This document shows, in pieces, positions 1 through 13,256 of a stretch of DNA of 64,000 bases. The notes beneath the pieces were generated by a model that saw only the letters and a program-made list of their open reading frames with translations, was not told the DNA's origin and did not search any database. The stretch's first letter is position 1. Each line of letters opens with the position of its first letter. Origin of the DNA: Tyto alba (taxonomy: Eukaryota; Chordata; Aves; Strigiformes; Tytonidae). Both the position numbers and the translations under genes were made by a program. Where the stretch lies: the NCBI RefSeq assembly GCF_018691265.1, contig NW_024881316.1:29509319-29573318 (forward strand). Direction: 5' to 3'.

Positions 1-51
1 TTTAAACAAAACCCATCCCCTCCAGTGTCTGGTCAGATTTTTAAAATCACT

Positions 52-91
52 TTTACAGGCTCCATCCCATCCTGGGGATGGAGCCTGTAAA
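52..91. repeat. perfect 17-bp inverted repeat (hairpin)
   Basis: Positions 52-68 and 75-91 are exact reverse complements of each other, separated by a 6-base loop (69-74). The left arm begins TTTACAGGCTCC and the right arm ends GGAGCCTGTAAA. A perfect 17-bp stem with a short loop is uncommon in neutral DNA, so it is either recent or maintained. It abuts a second hairpin. No transcript, microRNA or transposon terminus could be tied to it from the sequence. Confidence 0.9.
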
Positions 92-114
92 CTGGGGCCT
101 CCCTGTCCCAGTTT
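89..114. repeat. second adjacent hairpin, 8-bp stem
   Basis: AAACTGGG (89-96) pairs exactly with CCCAGTTT (107-114) around a 10-base loop. It shares bases 89-91 with the right arm of the preceding hairpin, so the two stems cannot both form completely at once. Function unknown. Confidence 0.75.
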
Positions 115-1164
115 ATCTCAGGATTTTCCTGGTGCTGCAGGATGCCTAGCAGAGCCAAATGTAGTGTTTGGCGATTATTTTGCTGGTTTTTGTTTGTTTG
201 TTTTTTTTTGGATTTTTTTGTGCTTCCCATCAGAGACATTTGGGGACTTGCTGAAAAGAGGACTGTTCTGTCAGAGGTGCTGTTGGTCAGATTCATGTTC
301 TTGTGTATGTATGTGCATCTCCAAGTATCAGAACACCGTTTCATGTCCATTGGAGATGTTATCTGCTTTGATTACTAAGAAAGCACCTATTTATCTTGTA
401 TAGCAGCAATTTTTACTCAAAGATGCGTGCAACACTTCTTCAAAAAGAAAATAAAATCTTTCAAGTAAAAAAATAAATACTTACAAAGAGGTGTTTTTGG
501 GGACATTCAGAATGCAGTTTCTATTAATTCTGACTGTTGTTCAAACTAGCCAACGTACAGCTGTTGCAAATTAACTTCCTTGTTAAGGCAAAATGTTATG
601 TGAAGCATCAAAGTAAATTGCAAATGGATCAGATTAAGATCTTTTGCTGTCAAGAGAAATAAAATATAATATCAGAAATTGCATGAAGGCCTGCTTTTCA
701 GTTGCTGTTTTGAGAAAGAAAAAAATTAGATTATAGTAGTGTCTGAGTTCTGAATTGCATTTTGCATATTTAACTTCAGTTGTCTTTGCATTCCACCATC
801 TATTGATAAAAGTGATTAGCTTTTCTTATGAACAAACAAATGTTGCCTTGTTGAGGACAAGGTCTCCAACTAAGAACTAGAACAGCTAGCACTGAAAAGA
901 AGAAATAACATCTCATAAATAGTTTTTATTCTGAGTTTTTCCTTTGCATAGTGTAGAGCTAGTCTAAATACTTGTATTTATTTGACTTTCTTTACTGTTA
1001 CACATTTTTCTTAAGAAGTATTCCTTGACTGTTCTCTAGTCCAATTGATGTGTTTCAAAAATACTGTTAATAAAGTAAACAGATCTGAGAAATTCCACCT
1101 TATTTTTTAACAGTATCATAATGCAGCAGCTTATAAACCTACTTTTTTACTCTGAAAGCATAGG
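115..1164. other. unique AT-rich DNA, no gene seen
   Basis: There is a short T/GTTT-rich stretch at about 186-210. The overlapping 78- and 79-codon plus-strand reading frames here run through it and have no recognisable domain. No repeat family was recognised in the rest. Confidence 0.6.
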
Positions 1165-1330
1165 GGGCCCGGAGAGGTTGTGGAGTCTCCCTCCATAGAA
1201 ATATTCAAAAGCCATCTGGACATGGTCCTGACCAACTGGCTCAAAATAGCCCTGCTTGAGCAGGGAGGTTGGACCAGATGACCTCCAGATGTTCCATCCA
1301 ACCTCAACCATTCTGTGATTCCATTCTGGC
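1165..1330 (+). mobile_element. CR1 LINE, 3' end (plus strand)
   Basis: The block from GAGAGGTTGTGGAGTCTCCC through GGTTGGACCAGATGACCTCC to CAACCATTCTGTGATTCC is the characteristic 3' untranslated end of avian CR1. The ATTCTGTGATTCCATTCT tail (about 1311-1328) gives the orientation. It is 5'-truncated, as most CR1 copies are, and is the least diverged CR1 piece in the window. The two minus-strand reading frames across it are shadows and code for nothing. CR1 inserts generally lack clear target duplications and none was found. Confidence 0.9.
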
Positions 1331-2734
1331 ATCCCATGGTTGTTCTGGGCTTGATTTAGACAAGAAAATGAGCTATGCAACATGCCCCAAAGCCAAGACA
1401 AAATTATTACATGTTAATTATTGGGGAGGAGGTAATAAGATCTAATTGCCTTGAAGGAGTTTATTGCCTTAAATGATTGGACATCAACAGCTTTCCCCTT
1501 TCTCTCATGAGTGGAATAGTGGACTCACTCATGTAACATTGTGCCATGAGACAGCATATCTCTTGAAGCCCCGTGGTATCAAGGTTCTCAGAGGGTAAAC
1601 CCGGCTCCTAAATTTTTCTTGGTATAGACATGAAAGCCAATGAAGATGAGTGTTATACCTGGAGAAACGACTCTATGCTTAAAGGCATTGTGTCTTTATT
1701 TTCTGACTCTCTCAGTTGGTCTAATAAAAGGTATTGTGCCTCTCTCCAAATCTTGGCTCCTGTGTAGTTTAGGAAGTTTTCAGTATTTTGACCTAGTTTC
1801 ATAGAATTTGTTGTCAGTGAAGTTATTTTCAGCTTTACAAATGGCCTAAATTCCACTTGACCTACAACTAAGATGTGCAGTATCCAAACTGGTCCAGGGC
1901 TACTGTGCTGCAAAATGCTTCAAATCAGTATTGATTATATACTTACGAAGACTGAAGTTCTTTAAAAAACAATATATTCGGTAATAGTTTGCATTATCAA
2001 CATTCATCTTTTCATCCTTCATATTGCACCTTAGAGTGTGATTGAATGTGCTATAGTTTTATTATTTCAGCTAACTAACAATCAAACTGTATAACAACAG
2101 AAGAATCAGCACTGCATTTTTTTCTTGTTAACCTTATTTTACTGCTGTGTGCTGTTGAACAATCAAATAACTGAGAAATAAAGAACAATCACTCTTTTTT
2201 TGACATCTTTTTTCTAGCTCTTGTCCCTGTACTAGAGATCTTCTAAAAAGACTGCGTGTAATGACTAATTGCTCTATTTGTTTCACATTTGCTATGCCTT
2301 AAAATGAAAATTAATCACAGATAGATCTGGACATTTCAAGATTACCTCACAACTATTTTTATTGCTGGTGTTCAGGCCACATGCATCTCAGAAATTAATA
2401 TAGTACTTCATTGCTTTGGTTTGTAATTCCCTTCAGAAGAGAAAATACAAGATCTTTTAAATTAAGCGTTCCATAATCTTCATAAACTGGGCAATGAATA
2501 TATTATTCAGATATTTAGCTAAAATAATAAAAAAACACATTGTAAAGACAAGTATAGGAAAAAAAATTGAAATGTTTTCATTAAATAACCAGGTTTTCCT
2601 TTTTCTTTCTCAGGAAAAAAAGCTTTCCCAAAGTCTGGGTTGCCACATCTTCAGCAAGGAATTGCCTATGCTGTTGTATATTTAGGTTAAATGGCAATAA
2701 ACTTGTAAGATGTGTACACCTTCTTTAATCTTTG
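1331..2734. other. unique AT-rich DNA, no gene seen
   Basis: No repeat, RNA gene or coding exon was recognised. An 86-codon minus frame at 1653-1913 and a 63-codon plus frame at 2494-2685 have no domain and look like chance reading frames in AT-rich sequence. Confidence 0.55.
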
Positions 2735-3095
2735 TTGCACTTTCATAAGATCATACCAAGGTGGAAGGTGTCTAGTGCAGGCTCCTGCTCGAGGCGGGGT
2801 GTGCTGTGAGGCCAGGCTGATCAGGGGTTTAGCCAGTTGGAACTTGTAACTTCCCAGGGCTGGAGGCTGCACAGCCTCTCTGGTCAACTTGCTCTGCTGC
2901 ATGGCTTTCCTTATGTTGAATAAGTTCTTCCTTATATTCAGTCTGAATCTCTTGTTTCAATTTGTGTCTGTCACTTGTCCTACCACCATACATGACAGAA
3001 GAGCCTGGCTCCATCTTCCTGGTAAACTCCTCATTATTATTAGGTATTAGAAGGCTGTTTTTAGGTTTCCCCTTCAACCTTTTCTTCTCCAGAAA
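2735..3095 (-). mobile_element. CR1 LINE fragment (minus strand), diverged
   Basis: The plus strand shows the reverse-complement CR1 order: a degenerate tail with a lesion-like AAGGTGGAAGGTGTCTAGTGC, then GTCAACTTGCTCTGC, then AAGTTCTTCCTTATATTCAGTCTGAATCTC, then GTCACTTGTCCTACC and CCTGGTAAACTCC. These correspond to the common minus-strand CR1 layout (TTCTTCCTAATATCCAACCT and CACTTGTCCTATC blocks). Divergence is clearly higher than in the copy near 1.2 kb. The 82- and 71-codon minus frames here are repeat-derived. Confidence 0.8.
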
Positions 3096-3109
3096 TGTAG
3101 AATTTATTA

Positions 3110-3124
3110 TTTTTTTTTTTTTTT
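3110..3124. repeat. T15 homopolymer
   Basis: An uninterrupted run of 15 T just beyond the minus-strand CR1. Confidence 0.9.
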
Positions 3125-6116
3125 AAATAAAGACTTCATTATTACTTTATTGATTATATTCTATTATTACTACTTGTACTTCCATAAATGTGTGCTGGTA
3201 ATATCATTTTGCCATCTTTTTAGAAGAAAACTAATAGGAATATAAAATTAAAATTAAATATTTGTTCCACTTTCCCTAGATTATATCTTTTAATACTTTT
3301 GCTTCTGTCTGTTATGTAAGGCACAAAATCAAAACTTGTCTCCAGTTCATTTCTGTTTAAAAACTAACTCAACTACATAAGGGCACTGCTCCTTTGAATA
3401 TATGGCAAAATGTGTCCTCTCCTTAGAAAACCAGGTCTTGGTTAACTTTCTGACCACACTGCAGTTTTACTATCTCAAACAACTAATGAGCGGCTGGTGA
3501 CTTCTTAAATAAATTCAGTGTCCTGATTGAATTATTCTTTGCCTAAAGACAGTCCAAACAAATTTATGTATCAGAAATTCAGCATTGGCTTACCTGCGAC
3601 AAGTGAAGTTCACTGCAACAGGCATCATTTGGGAGACAGAGAATCAAGGTCTGTGGCTGGAGTCGGAATCTGTGGGATAATGCAGAGGCTGTGGGACACA
3701 GCCATTCAATTGGCAGTTAAACAAAAAGTTTCCTCAGCCAGCCTTGCTTCCATGAAAGAGCTGGAGGGCTGTCTGTAAGCCACAGGGATACTGAACTGAC
3801 ATTGTCCTTGTTTCTAAACAGGCATACACCTACCCTCTCTTCAAACTAATTACCACTCAAAGAGGAAGAGACCCTCCAGAACTTGTCTTACCATTATATC
3901 AGTTAATTGCAAGGGAAAAAAAAAAGTGTTTTGAAAACATGAACTCCTGCATCTTTTTAGAAGTAAATTATATTCTTTTTATAACAGTCTGTTTGAGGCC
4001 AAGATTGTTATTTACTGTTTCTCATTGCCCCTCATTTCTGTTCAAATTAGCATAATCACATGATATATGTAATAATTAGGAATGTAAAATCATTGCAGGA
4101 AACTATAGCTTTATCCAAAAATATGGCAGGTTATGTTTCTGTGTTGCCATGTGGCTAACACACCATCATTCCTACTGTGTTACATTTAAAACTATTTTAT
4201 AGTGTGAGGTGACACAGGTTTCATTCCACATCTATCCTTTTTGTCAGTTGTCCTTTCATGAATGATGTGACATGAAGAAACCTTCTCTAGTCAAAAAAGG
4301 TAATGATTTTTATTTAAATCTATTATACTCTAGGAAATGAGGAATCAGAAATATAACAGCAACATATAATAAACATTTTTTACAGTTCTGAATATAAAGA
4401 CTGGCACAAACCTTATGTTTAATGCTGCTGCCTTACCAAAGTTATTTTTGTATTTGTGGATGATACTGCATGGATAATAGAAATTGCAATAGGAATATAA
4501 ATTTTTAAATTAATCAGTAAAGCTATAGTGGAAACTACTTCAGCCTTTTTTCTCCCCTCATTGAATGGAACCCAAAATATGAGTGTAAGAAAAACTGAGC
4601 ACATATGACTGTGGAAGAGAGGCAAATTTCACTGACAGGCTATGACATGTAACAGATGAATATTTGTGATCCACTAGAATAAGTAAAAATATGACTCCAT
4701 CAATGTTAATGTCATATTAACCTTACAGAAAGGAGTGCACTGAGAAAAGAGAAGGATTTTGATTGGTGAGTGGCTTTCTTGATCTTGCATTTTCCTCTGC
4801 AACACACTGAGCGAGCACACTATTCTGATTCAGATGTTAATTTATGGAAATGGCTAATACAATGTATCTGATTGCTTAATTATGCATCCTGGGGATTCAT
4901 TCAGAATCCTTATAATATGTCTTGATGACCTTTAAAAGGCAGAACTTGCAATTTGCAACTTTTATTGGGATTTAATCAACTGGACAATAGTTCTCACATC
5001 TTTTCTGTTGAGGGTACTGACCCCTGTCTCAGGCACCTTTGCCATGTACTATAATCACTGATCTCTAATGCAAAAAGTAGTCAATCCTGTGTAGCATAAG
5101 TGAATCCATGAGTGAATAGAGTTAGTCCACAGCTCTGTCTCCTCACACTTTAATATTGAAAAAGATTCTACAAAGGTTTGATATTGAGGGGGTTGCAATG
5201 CGCTAGCAAAAAATGGCATAAAGGCCAAATGAAGCCAGTGGTGAGTACGAGAAGCTGTACAATATATGGTGTAATAAATGGCATGGAGAAAATGGAAGTG
5301 TAATTCCCATTTGGGCTGTTTCATTATACAAAACCAAAGTGTTTCTACTGGAATTGAAAAGTGACTTATTGAAAATTGAAGAAAGGGCTCTTTACTGCAC
5401 TGACTACAATTAACTTGTATGATTGTTTGCTGAGAGGTGTGGCTGAAGAAAAAATATGACAGACATAAAAATCTAACCAACCTTTCATATGTATAATATG
5501 AATGACTTGAGTTGTAACGGTAAATATGTAGCTATTAGAAAGAATATAAATCCTTATGTCATCCTCCAGGGCATAATACCAAGTCTCTATGTGAATCTAG
5601 GAGCAACCCTCCCTTGGGTTTAGTTAACCACCAACTACAGAATTTTTTAATTTCTTTCAAAAAACCTGAGCCTCTCTACTGCTTTCAGTCTGTACGTTTG
5701 GATGGATGCTTATCACCAGGGGATTCCTAACTAATTATGACTGACTGGTTGATTAATCGTAGTAAGAAAGGTGAGACTCTTGGCTTCCACTCCATAACAG
5801 CAAAATAAATAACCCATGCAGAAATTACATGTTCTATGTGTGTTCTGTATTTTAAAACACTGAGGCAAATAGATGATCTTGAAATCAAAACATCTGTAGC
5901 AGTTTTAATATTTCATTACCCTCCTGCAAGAGTCTTAATATAAATGAGTAAAGAATATAATATATAATATCCCTAAGTAAAGATGAAAATAAGAAGGGAA
6001 ATAGTTTTTGTTGACTAGTAAAAGTACTTACAATACTACTAGTCTGTTACTGTTTTAGAGTTTATATAACTCACTGCCCAGAATTAAAACTTTCACACAC
6101 TGTCCTTTCTCTTTTC

Positions 6117-6135
6117 TTTTTTTTTTTTTTTTTTT
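6117..6135. repeat. T19 homopolymer
   Basis: Uninterrupted T run following a CTTTCTCTTTTC pyrimidine tract. Confidence 0.9.
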
Positions 6136-7402
6136 CCTGTAAACATGTCTGTTAGTCATGATCATTGCATGCATGGTGCAGTTTCTGACTGTATTGAATT
6201 TTTTCTTTAAGTAGAGATGTTAAGGAAAAAATTGACCCTGTTAGAGGTAAAAATCTAGGAGAGGTAATATTCTACCAAATGAATTAACAGGATATATATA
6301 GCATTTGATGACATGGTGTTGATAGGCCAGTGCATAGCAGTTTGTGTCTGCAGAGTGTTAGCATTAAATATATTTGAACACGCAAAGAAAAAACGTGTGG
6401 CTGCTGACAGGACTTTAAATGCTCACCACCTGCTACATATGCTGTGCAGTGTACATGCTGCTCTGTCATGTACTGAATGTGTCTGAGAGTTACTGAGTAG
6501 CTGGACTAGGAAAAATGTATTCCTTGCAGTAGTAATAGGACAGAGGGACAGAGTTTTCTTTTTAAATAGTTGCAGCTGACCTCTTTGATTTTCAGCTGAT
6601 GTGTTGGCTCTGGATTTATATTGTAAAGCCATTATTGGCTCCCAGATTTTATGAAGCTTAAGGTAGTTTTATAGTGGTAAATTACATGATGAAAAGGAAC
6701 TAAATGAGCAAATATGGATTTTTCTTTCTTTGGTTTTAATTTCCTTTTATCTGATTCTCTTCTCAAATGGAACTGATAATGGATAATACTATGAAGGAAG
6801 ATCTGCATTTTCTAGATTTTGTTAATCACGAATGACTAAAGTTTAAAATGAAAATGTATGTTTACTTAATTAGTGATCTAATTTAAATGACTAAAGACAC
6901 CGTAATAGCATGCAAATGCACTTAGAGTTAGTGTATGCATGCAAATGTAGTCACAGCCTGTACTGGGCTGGCAGAGTGAGAATAGACACTGTTTCCCCTA
7001 AAAGAATAGAGAAGAACATTTCCCACTGTTGGATACTCAAACCTCTGTTTGGGACAACTTTGTGTTGTTCAGTCTGAAGCTAGTCTGCTGCACCCAGTAG
7101 ATGAGCAGTCAAGGTGAGATTTTGACTTAATTTATTTATCACTTACCACCAAAACTGTTTATTTTCATGTTTAGAGAGATTCTTGTAGCATACCAGCTGT
7201 CTGAATAACAGTGAACCATCAAGTCTTTTGTTTACAAACACATTTGTTTGAAACATTTTTCATGACAGGTTACAGATTGTGACAATTGCACTGGGTCAGA
7301 GAAAAAAATGTCAGGTAATGCCACTGCTTGTAATGAAGCATTCTCTGATCTGATGGATGCATCTTGATTGAACATGTCATGTTGTATTTCATAGGAAAGC
7401 TT

Positions 7403-7423
7403 AAAAAAAAAAAAAAAAAAAAA
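7403..7423. repeat. A21 homopolymer
   Basis: Uninterrupted A run. No retrocopy or LINE body was recognised immediately upstream, so it is listed only as a simple repeat. Confidence 0.9.
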
Positions 7424-8000
7424 GACATGTCTCTTACCACAGTTTTGAGCCACAAACACACACTAGTTTTTTCTCAATACTGTTTCATCTTATATAAAAC
7501 ACGGCAGACATGAAGGTTGTTACCTGAATGGTGGCAGGTAATTACTCACTGTGATAAGCTTACCCAGTGCCAGCACTGGTACATGAGTCCCTCCTGTTCC
7601 TCTGGGCCATTTGCTACTGCTCCTGCCTTCTCTCTAGAGCAGAGATTTACTGTTGTGCTGGGCCATCGCTGCTTATGGCATTCCTTAAAGTTTCTCTTGT
7701 CTTTGTATCACTTCATATCATCTGATTTCAATTTACCAGTCCCCCCCAAGGTTCACTGAGGGGGACTTTGTTGTGTCAAGCATCCGGTATATATACCTCA
7801 AATAATTCCAGTCCCACTTTCTGATGCAGAAAACCTTCTGGTTGATAATTTCTCATTTCTCTTTGTTGAAAGGCAAAGCTTTTCTATCCAGCACACAGAT
7901 CTTCTCACAGCAATTTGTAGTTAATTTCAGATGTTGATCTAATCTCTAATGCTAGTTCTTCAGCTCTCATAACTGCATGTTAACCGTGAGACTATGTTTG

Positions 8001-11000
8001 AGATTTTAAGTTTATGTTAAAAAAAAATCAAACAGATGTTTTGTATATATTTGCTTTCAGCTTCTCCTGTCTATAATGTCACTTCCTATTGAGCTTTTCC
8101 TTTCATCCACTACATTTCTGTTGAGATAGATGAATTCCTGTAGCTACTTTTTTTGTTGTTGTTGCTTTATCCTTGACATGTGGTCTTCCTGGTGTAGCTG
8201 ATTCTGAACAGTGCCTGCTCTGCTATTTTTAAACCCGGTTTTGTGTTATAATAATGGTGCTATTCCACTTATGACTTCACCAAACAACAACTAAGAATCT
8301 ATTTTACCAACCTAATGTGTAGTTGTTAATCATTGCAAAGTACTTCACATATCTGTAAACAGTCTTGAGTAAATGGACATCTTTAGATGGAATTTTAATG
8401 AGTACTATTTAGTCTTTTTCTTGGACTGTTATTTTTGCCATTCTAATATTTTAGTGGTCTTCCAATTCAAGACTTTACTTCTGGGGAGTTTTCTTCATGA
8501 GATGACATATTTCTTTGCTTATCCTTTTGATATTCATCTGTGTGGATATCCAACCATAACTGCTGCAGCTGAGGTTAAATCATTGCTGATTGCTGTACAC
8601 TGTACACCAGCCTTCACTGCTTTTGACAGTGCCTTAAGACCTCTCTGTCATTCTAGATTTTTCTGGAAGGGTCACATAGTAATGTGATCACTCTGGTTAC
8701 TCTTGATATATGTGGCCTAGTATATCCTTACATTTCAGGCAGGTGATCTGAATCTTATATTAGTAGAGAGATCCTTGGTCTGCTTTGTTGTTCTGCCACC
8801 TGGCAAGTCTGTTTTTTTTGTATATGTTGTTTTGAGGGAAAACAATTGCCAGAGCAAGACTGGAAACTCAACACAATTAGTGCCTAGTTTCTGTGATTGT
8901 GGCTTCCCAATGTTCCTTTCATCACCCAACTGTCACTTCTTATCGAGCATTAAAGCTACCCATCCAAAGGAGTAAGTGATGCTTTGGTGTTGCCAATGAC
9001 ATGTTAGAGAAACTCAGAACCCATCATTGCTCTCAGTGCTATGTTGTTCTGTCTGAGCATAATGCTGGATGACTGAAAAGTAGAGGGAACTAGTCCCATG
9101 TCTGTTTGATAGGTTTTCCATTGATTAGCTATCTTCTGTGTGTTCTGTTAAAATGGGTGCTCTAGCTGGACTAGGACAAATGTCTTCTTTAGCTTGGAAC
9201 ACTTGGACATTTATTCTCTCTAATGTTAAGGTGTGAAGTTCATGTTTTTCATACACTGCATTATTGATGAGACTTCTAATGTCCAAAATACTTCTGATTT
9301 ATAGTAACAGGAAGGCAAATACCAAGCCCATCAAAATCAATAGAAGTATTCTCTGCAGCATCAGTGTGGATTGTGCCAAAATTTGTTTATGAAATGTCTG
9401 TGCACCAGTACAGAAACTGTGGAGCCATAAAGAGTAAGAGAATGAAGTAGTATGGATGTTGAAAGCCTGCAAGCATGCTTGTGTGAGTGTGGTGAGCTTT
9501 TCAGACTGATTTGTGTAACTGATTAGGAAACTTCAGAAATTAAACTGGGTAGCTGTGAATCCAGGTTCATAGATTCCCACAACTAAACCAGTTTATTTAC
9601 AGGTATCTTGTAAATCTGTATGATTCTACATAGTATTGTGTTAAGTTTATACAACAGAACACCTAAAATATTTCTTTTTTGTCACATTTTATTAAATAGT
9701 TAATAGATAAAATAGGTAAACTCAGTGCCTAATGTAATTCTATTAATTTTGAATTACATAAGAAAAAAATATATGAGAAGCATATCTGAAGTAATTCTTC
9801 TCACCCATTCACCAGCGTATGATTTTTTAATGTATTTTTTCTTGTGCTTCAAGCATTTATGGCTGTTTTCTAGGATGGTTTCGGAAGATGTTGACTCCAT
9901 GACTGAATTGTTTGATTAAATGTTTGAATAATAGCAGTCTTTTCAAATGAAATAAACACATTCAGCTTGCCAGAGTGTTTAGCCTTGAGTTGTTAACTCC
10001 CTAGTGTCAAACATGAAATGTGTTTAAAAATGGATGATACCACAGCTGGATTTAAGAAACTGGGAAAAAGCAGCTAGGGCTCAGTGCTGCAGTCAGAGGT
10101 GATATCATTGTTGCACAGATAACACTTGTTTTGCTGGTGGGATCCAGCCTGTGAGTAGATACTGGGGTTGTGCATGCTTGTTAGGGCTTCTTCTAGCCCA
10201 GGTTCAACTGGGTCAGAATGGCTAGGTGGTTTGCTGATGACTGTCATTTAGTAGGAGGCTTTCATAGCTTCATGGCATCTCCCCATGTAACAAATGGTGA
10301 TTAGCTATTCACCATTAATGGTAAGGGTGATTAACTTCAATCCAGAATCTCTTCACTGTCTGATACTGAAGATTTATTTTTCAAACAAATGCTCAGCATG
10401 AAGTATACAAGGATCTACACTTTGCACACCATGCTGCTAATACGAAGTTATTTAAACAAATACATCTGCTGTAGGTACAGGTTATCTCATACTTGTAGAC
10501 CAAATTGTTGTTTGCCACTTTGTAGATTGTTTAGGATATTATGTCATGAGACACAACAGAAATTAACTGTTTCTTCTGCACATGCCATTCCTTAAGGAAG
10601 AGACTGCAAAATTGCAATATAGCTCTTAAAACTTAGCTTGAAATTCCTTTTTCTATAAGAAAAAATGAAAGGTGATTTTGACTGAGTAACTTCTCCTAAC
10701 TCTGTGCACCAAGAGTTTGGATCAGCTACATGATTTGCTTAGATCAGTAGTAACTCATAAGCAAGAAGTACCTGAAATGGGAAAGTGCTGAAAGCTGGAA
10801 CGTGCTGGCAATTCCTTCAAACTCCATGTTGGAAATCATATTGCTAGTTAACAAAAAACCTAATCTTAGTCCCACTCTGATGCCTTTTTTGGGGAGATTA
10901 AGCAGAGAAATAAGTACAGATAAGTAGAGGCCAATGACACAGGAGACAGATGAAAAAAAAATATACAAACCCATTATGTTCTCAGATTGGTTATGATATA

Positions 11001-13198
11001 GGAAAATCTAAATCATCCATTTTATTTTTGTATCAGACACGTGACTGGCTGTTCTACTGCCAGAAAGCTAGGGGAATTTTTACTGTTGTCTTCAATAGGA
11101 ATATAATTAAGGACTGCCGTATGTAACCGAATGACATACTATATGTATTTCTTCATTCTTTTTTCTGCTACTAATTGAGTTATATTTATTATTAAGCATA
11201 TCAGTGGCTGAACTTTCTCACAAAGAAGATTTCCGCTTTTCTCCAGGCAATTTTCATTCTCCTTTCTCATGTTCACTTGAAAGCCTGTCATCTGAAATCA
11301 TTCTGTGCTTCAGGTTGTAGGAATCAGATGAAAGTGAAGAATGCTTTCATCCCCCATAGAGTTTAATCCCATACTACTCTGACTCAGTTATTTTAAATTA
11401 ATCTTATAATTTTGCTGTTACACAAGTCAAACAGAAATTATATAAAGGAGAACAAAAGAAGTTTTTTATATATTTTTTTATTTTATTTTTTTGAATAAGG
11501 TAAGTGATTGTCTTTGCAGGATGAATATTTCCTGGAAATGCAATCTCTCTCCATTGAATTTAAAAGCAATCCTAAGTGTATGTATTTTTTTCTTTAAGAA
11601 CAGTCATCTGCAAAAACAGCCCACCATGTAGCATCATTAAATTGACAGCCTGTATTAAACAGTAGCCAGCTGAATGCCACAGAAAGAGATTGTATTAATC
11701 AGAATAATTTTTCATAATTATCTAGAAGATGATGTGGAGAAAGGAGACACAATATTCTATGCCACATGGCTGGATTTTTTCTGCTTGCTCAGTGTAACAA
11801 ATGGAGCTAATTGCACTGTACAGCAGCAGATAACCAAAGTTCTGGATTTCATCACTCCTTGTAGTACTAACAGGAAAATCAGTAACATAGCACAGTGCAA
11901 TCTGCCAGCTCCTGCAAAAGATCTCCTTACCGTTTCCCTTCCTTGTGTCTCAGAGCTTCAGATTTTTTTTTTTTTTTTTTTTTTAATTTCAGTTCTGGAT
12001 TAACTTGAATGCCGTTTGTACATGTATCACACTCTGATGAAAAATTTTAGATAATGTGGAATTATTTCTCTACAAAATTTGAATAATGATATGAAGGTCA
12101 GCCCACTAAGTTACTTACAAAGAAGTAAATGCCAAGTAGTAAAAATATCAATGAGTAAAAATGCCAGATATTAAGCATAAAAAATTCTTACTGTGTTTAT
12201 GAATTCCCCTGTCAAGTAAGAAATACCCTATCCCACAATACAGTAGTATGGAATTTCCTTCCTACTTGATGTTGAGGGGGAATAAAAAGATTGTGATACA
12301 GCCTAAAAAAATTGTAATATTTCACTGAATAGCTACAACACTTTTTTTAAGGTTGATGGCTGGCCCTCTCATAAAAGTGGGCATCAGGGATTTCTGCTTG
12401 GGTAAGAGGACATCAGAGAATATTGTTGAAACAGTAGACAATGATGGAATGTTTAATAATTATTAACCAACATTAAAGAGATTCAGAGGAACTGGAATTA
12501 TTTTTATATTTTGCTGTATAAAAGAAAAAAAAAATCCACAATAAACCCAAAACCTTTTAAGTAAAAGAGTGAAACAGTAAGAAATTAATAAAACTCCTGA
12601 AATTTTCTATGTTGATTATGATCAGACACCTTTTAGAGACTAGCTAAAAGCATATTGCCAGCTTTTGTGCAAAATGACCTTTCGGAAGGTTACACGGCTT
12701 AAAACAGTGGTGAGAGTGATAAAGAATTAAATTCCTTCTAGAGAGACACTGAACAGTTTGTCTTTCAGAGTACAAAACAGTAAATTTGAAATGGATTGTG
12801 TAAGGGGAACTAGAGAAATTTTATCAGCTTCTGTGATAGAGCTGCCTCTGATATTGAACTCAGTTTAATGAGAAACAAGAGTTGCATTAGAAACAAAGCT
12901 GGTAATATATTGATAGGTAAGTGATAAAAGAGTTTCCTGTCTAGAAAACATTAAATGAAAGAACTAAATCTGAAATACTTTCGTGTTGTGAGATACAAAG
13001 TGAATAGATGAATATTAAGGGTAGACTAAGCAAAAGATGAATATGTCATCTAAAGGATTAATTTATGAATTTCATTGCCCATATAAAGTGCAGGATCTTG
13101 AGAAGCAGCAGAGATTACCTGAAATATTAAAATGGGATATGGTTGGGTCTTGTACCTTTTTGTTATCTTAGTATGATGATTTCATAGATTTTTAATTT
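8001..13198. other. unique AT-rich DNA, no gene seen
   Basis: No repeat family, RNA gene or coding exon was recognised. Reading frames of 60-110 codons are scattered over both strands with no domain or shared pattern. The 109-codon plus frame at 11674-12003 ends in phenylalanines encoded by a T22 run (11963-11984), which is typical of a spurious ORF. Confidence 0.5.
11963..11984. repeat. T22 homopolymer
   Basis: Uninterrupted run of 22 T. Confidence 0.9.
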
Positions 13199-13256
13199 CA
13201 GTGTGTTGTGGTCTGAGCCTACTCAGTGGCTAAATGCCACACAGTCGCTCACCTCA

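Larger units (their letters stand above)
3130..8000. other. unique AT-rich DNA, no gene seen
   Basis: No repeat family or exon was recognised. It includes the longest reading frame of the window, 141 codons on the minus strand (5055-5480): Phe-, Cys- and His-rich, without recognisable domain, signal or conserved motif, and without splice context that I can support. T19 (6117-6135) and A21 (7403-7423) homopolymers lie here. A moderately balanced block at about 4600-4980 is discussed separately as a possible conserved non-coding element. Confidence 0.5.

Noticed and set aside
1560..1615. A tRNA-like look around GCCCCGTGGTATCAAGGTTC with a later GGTAAACCCGGCTCC.
   Set aside because: No cloverleaf with acceptor, D, anticodon and T arms can be drawn, and the B-box consensus is not met.
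5055..5480. The longest reading frame of the window, 141 codons on the minus strand.
   Set aside because: No recognisable domain, biased toward Phe, Cys and His, no supporting splice or start context. A frame of this length is expected by chance somewhere in 64 kb on six frames.
7403..7423. The poly(A) run as the tail of a processed pseudogene; likewise the A-runs at 17227 and 26645.
   Set aside because: No coding similarity upstream and no flanking target duplication; CR1-driven genomes rarely produce processed copies.
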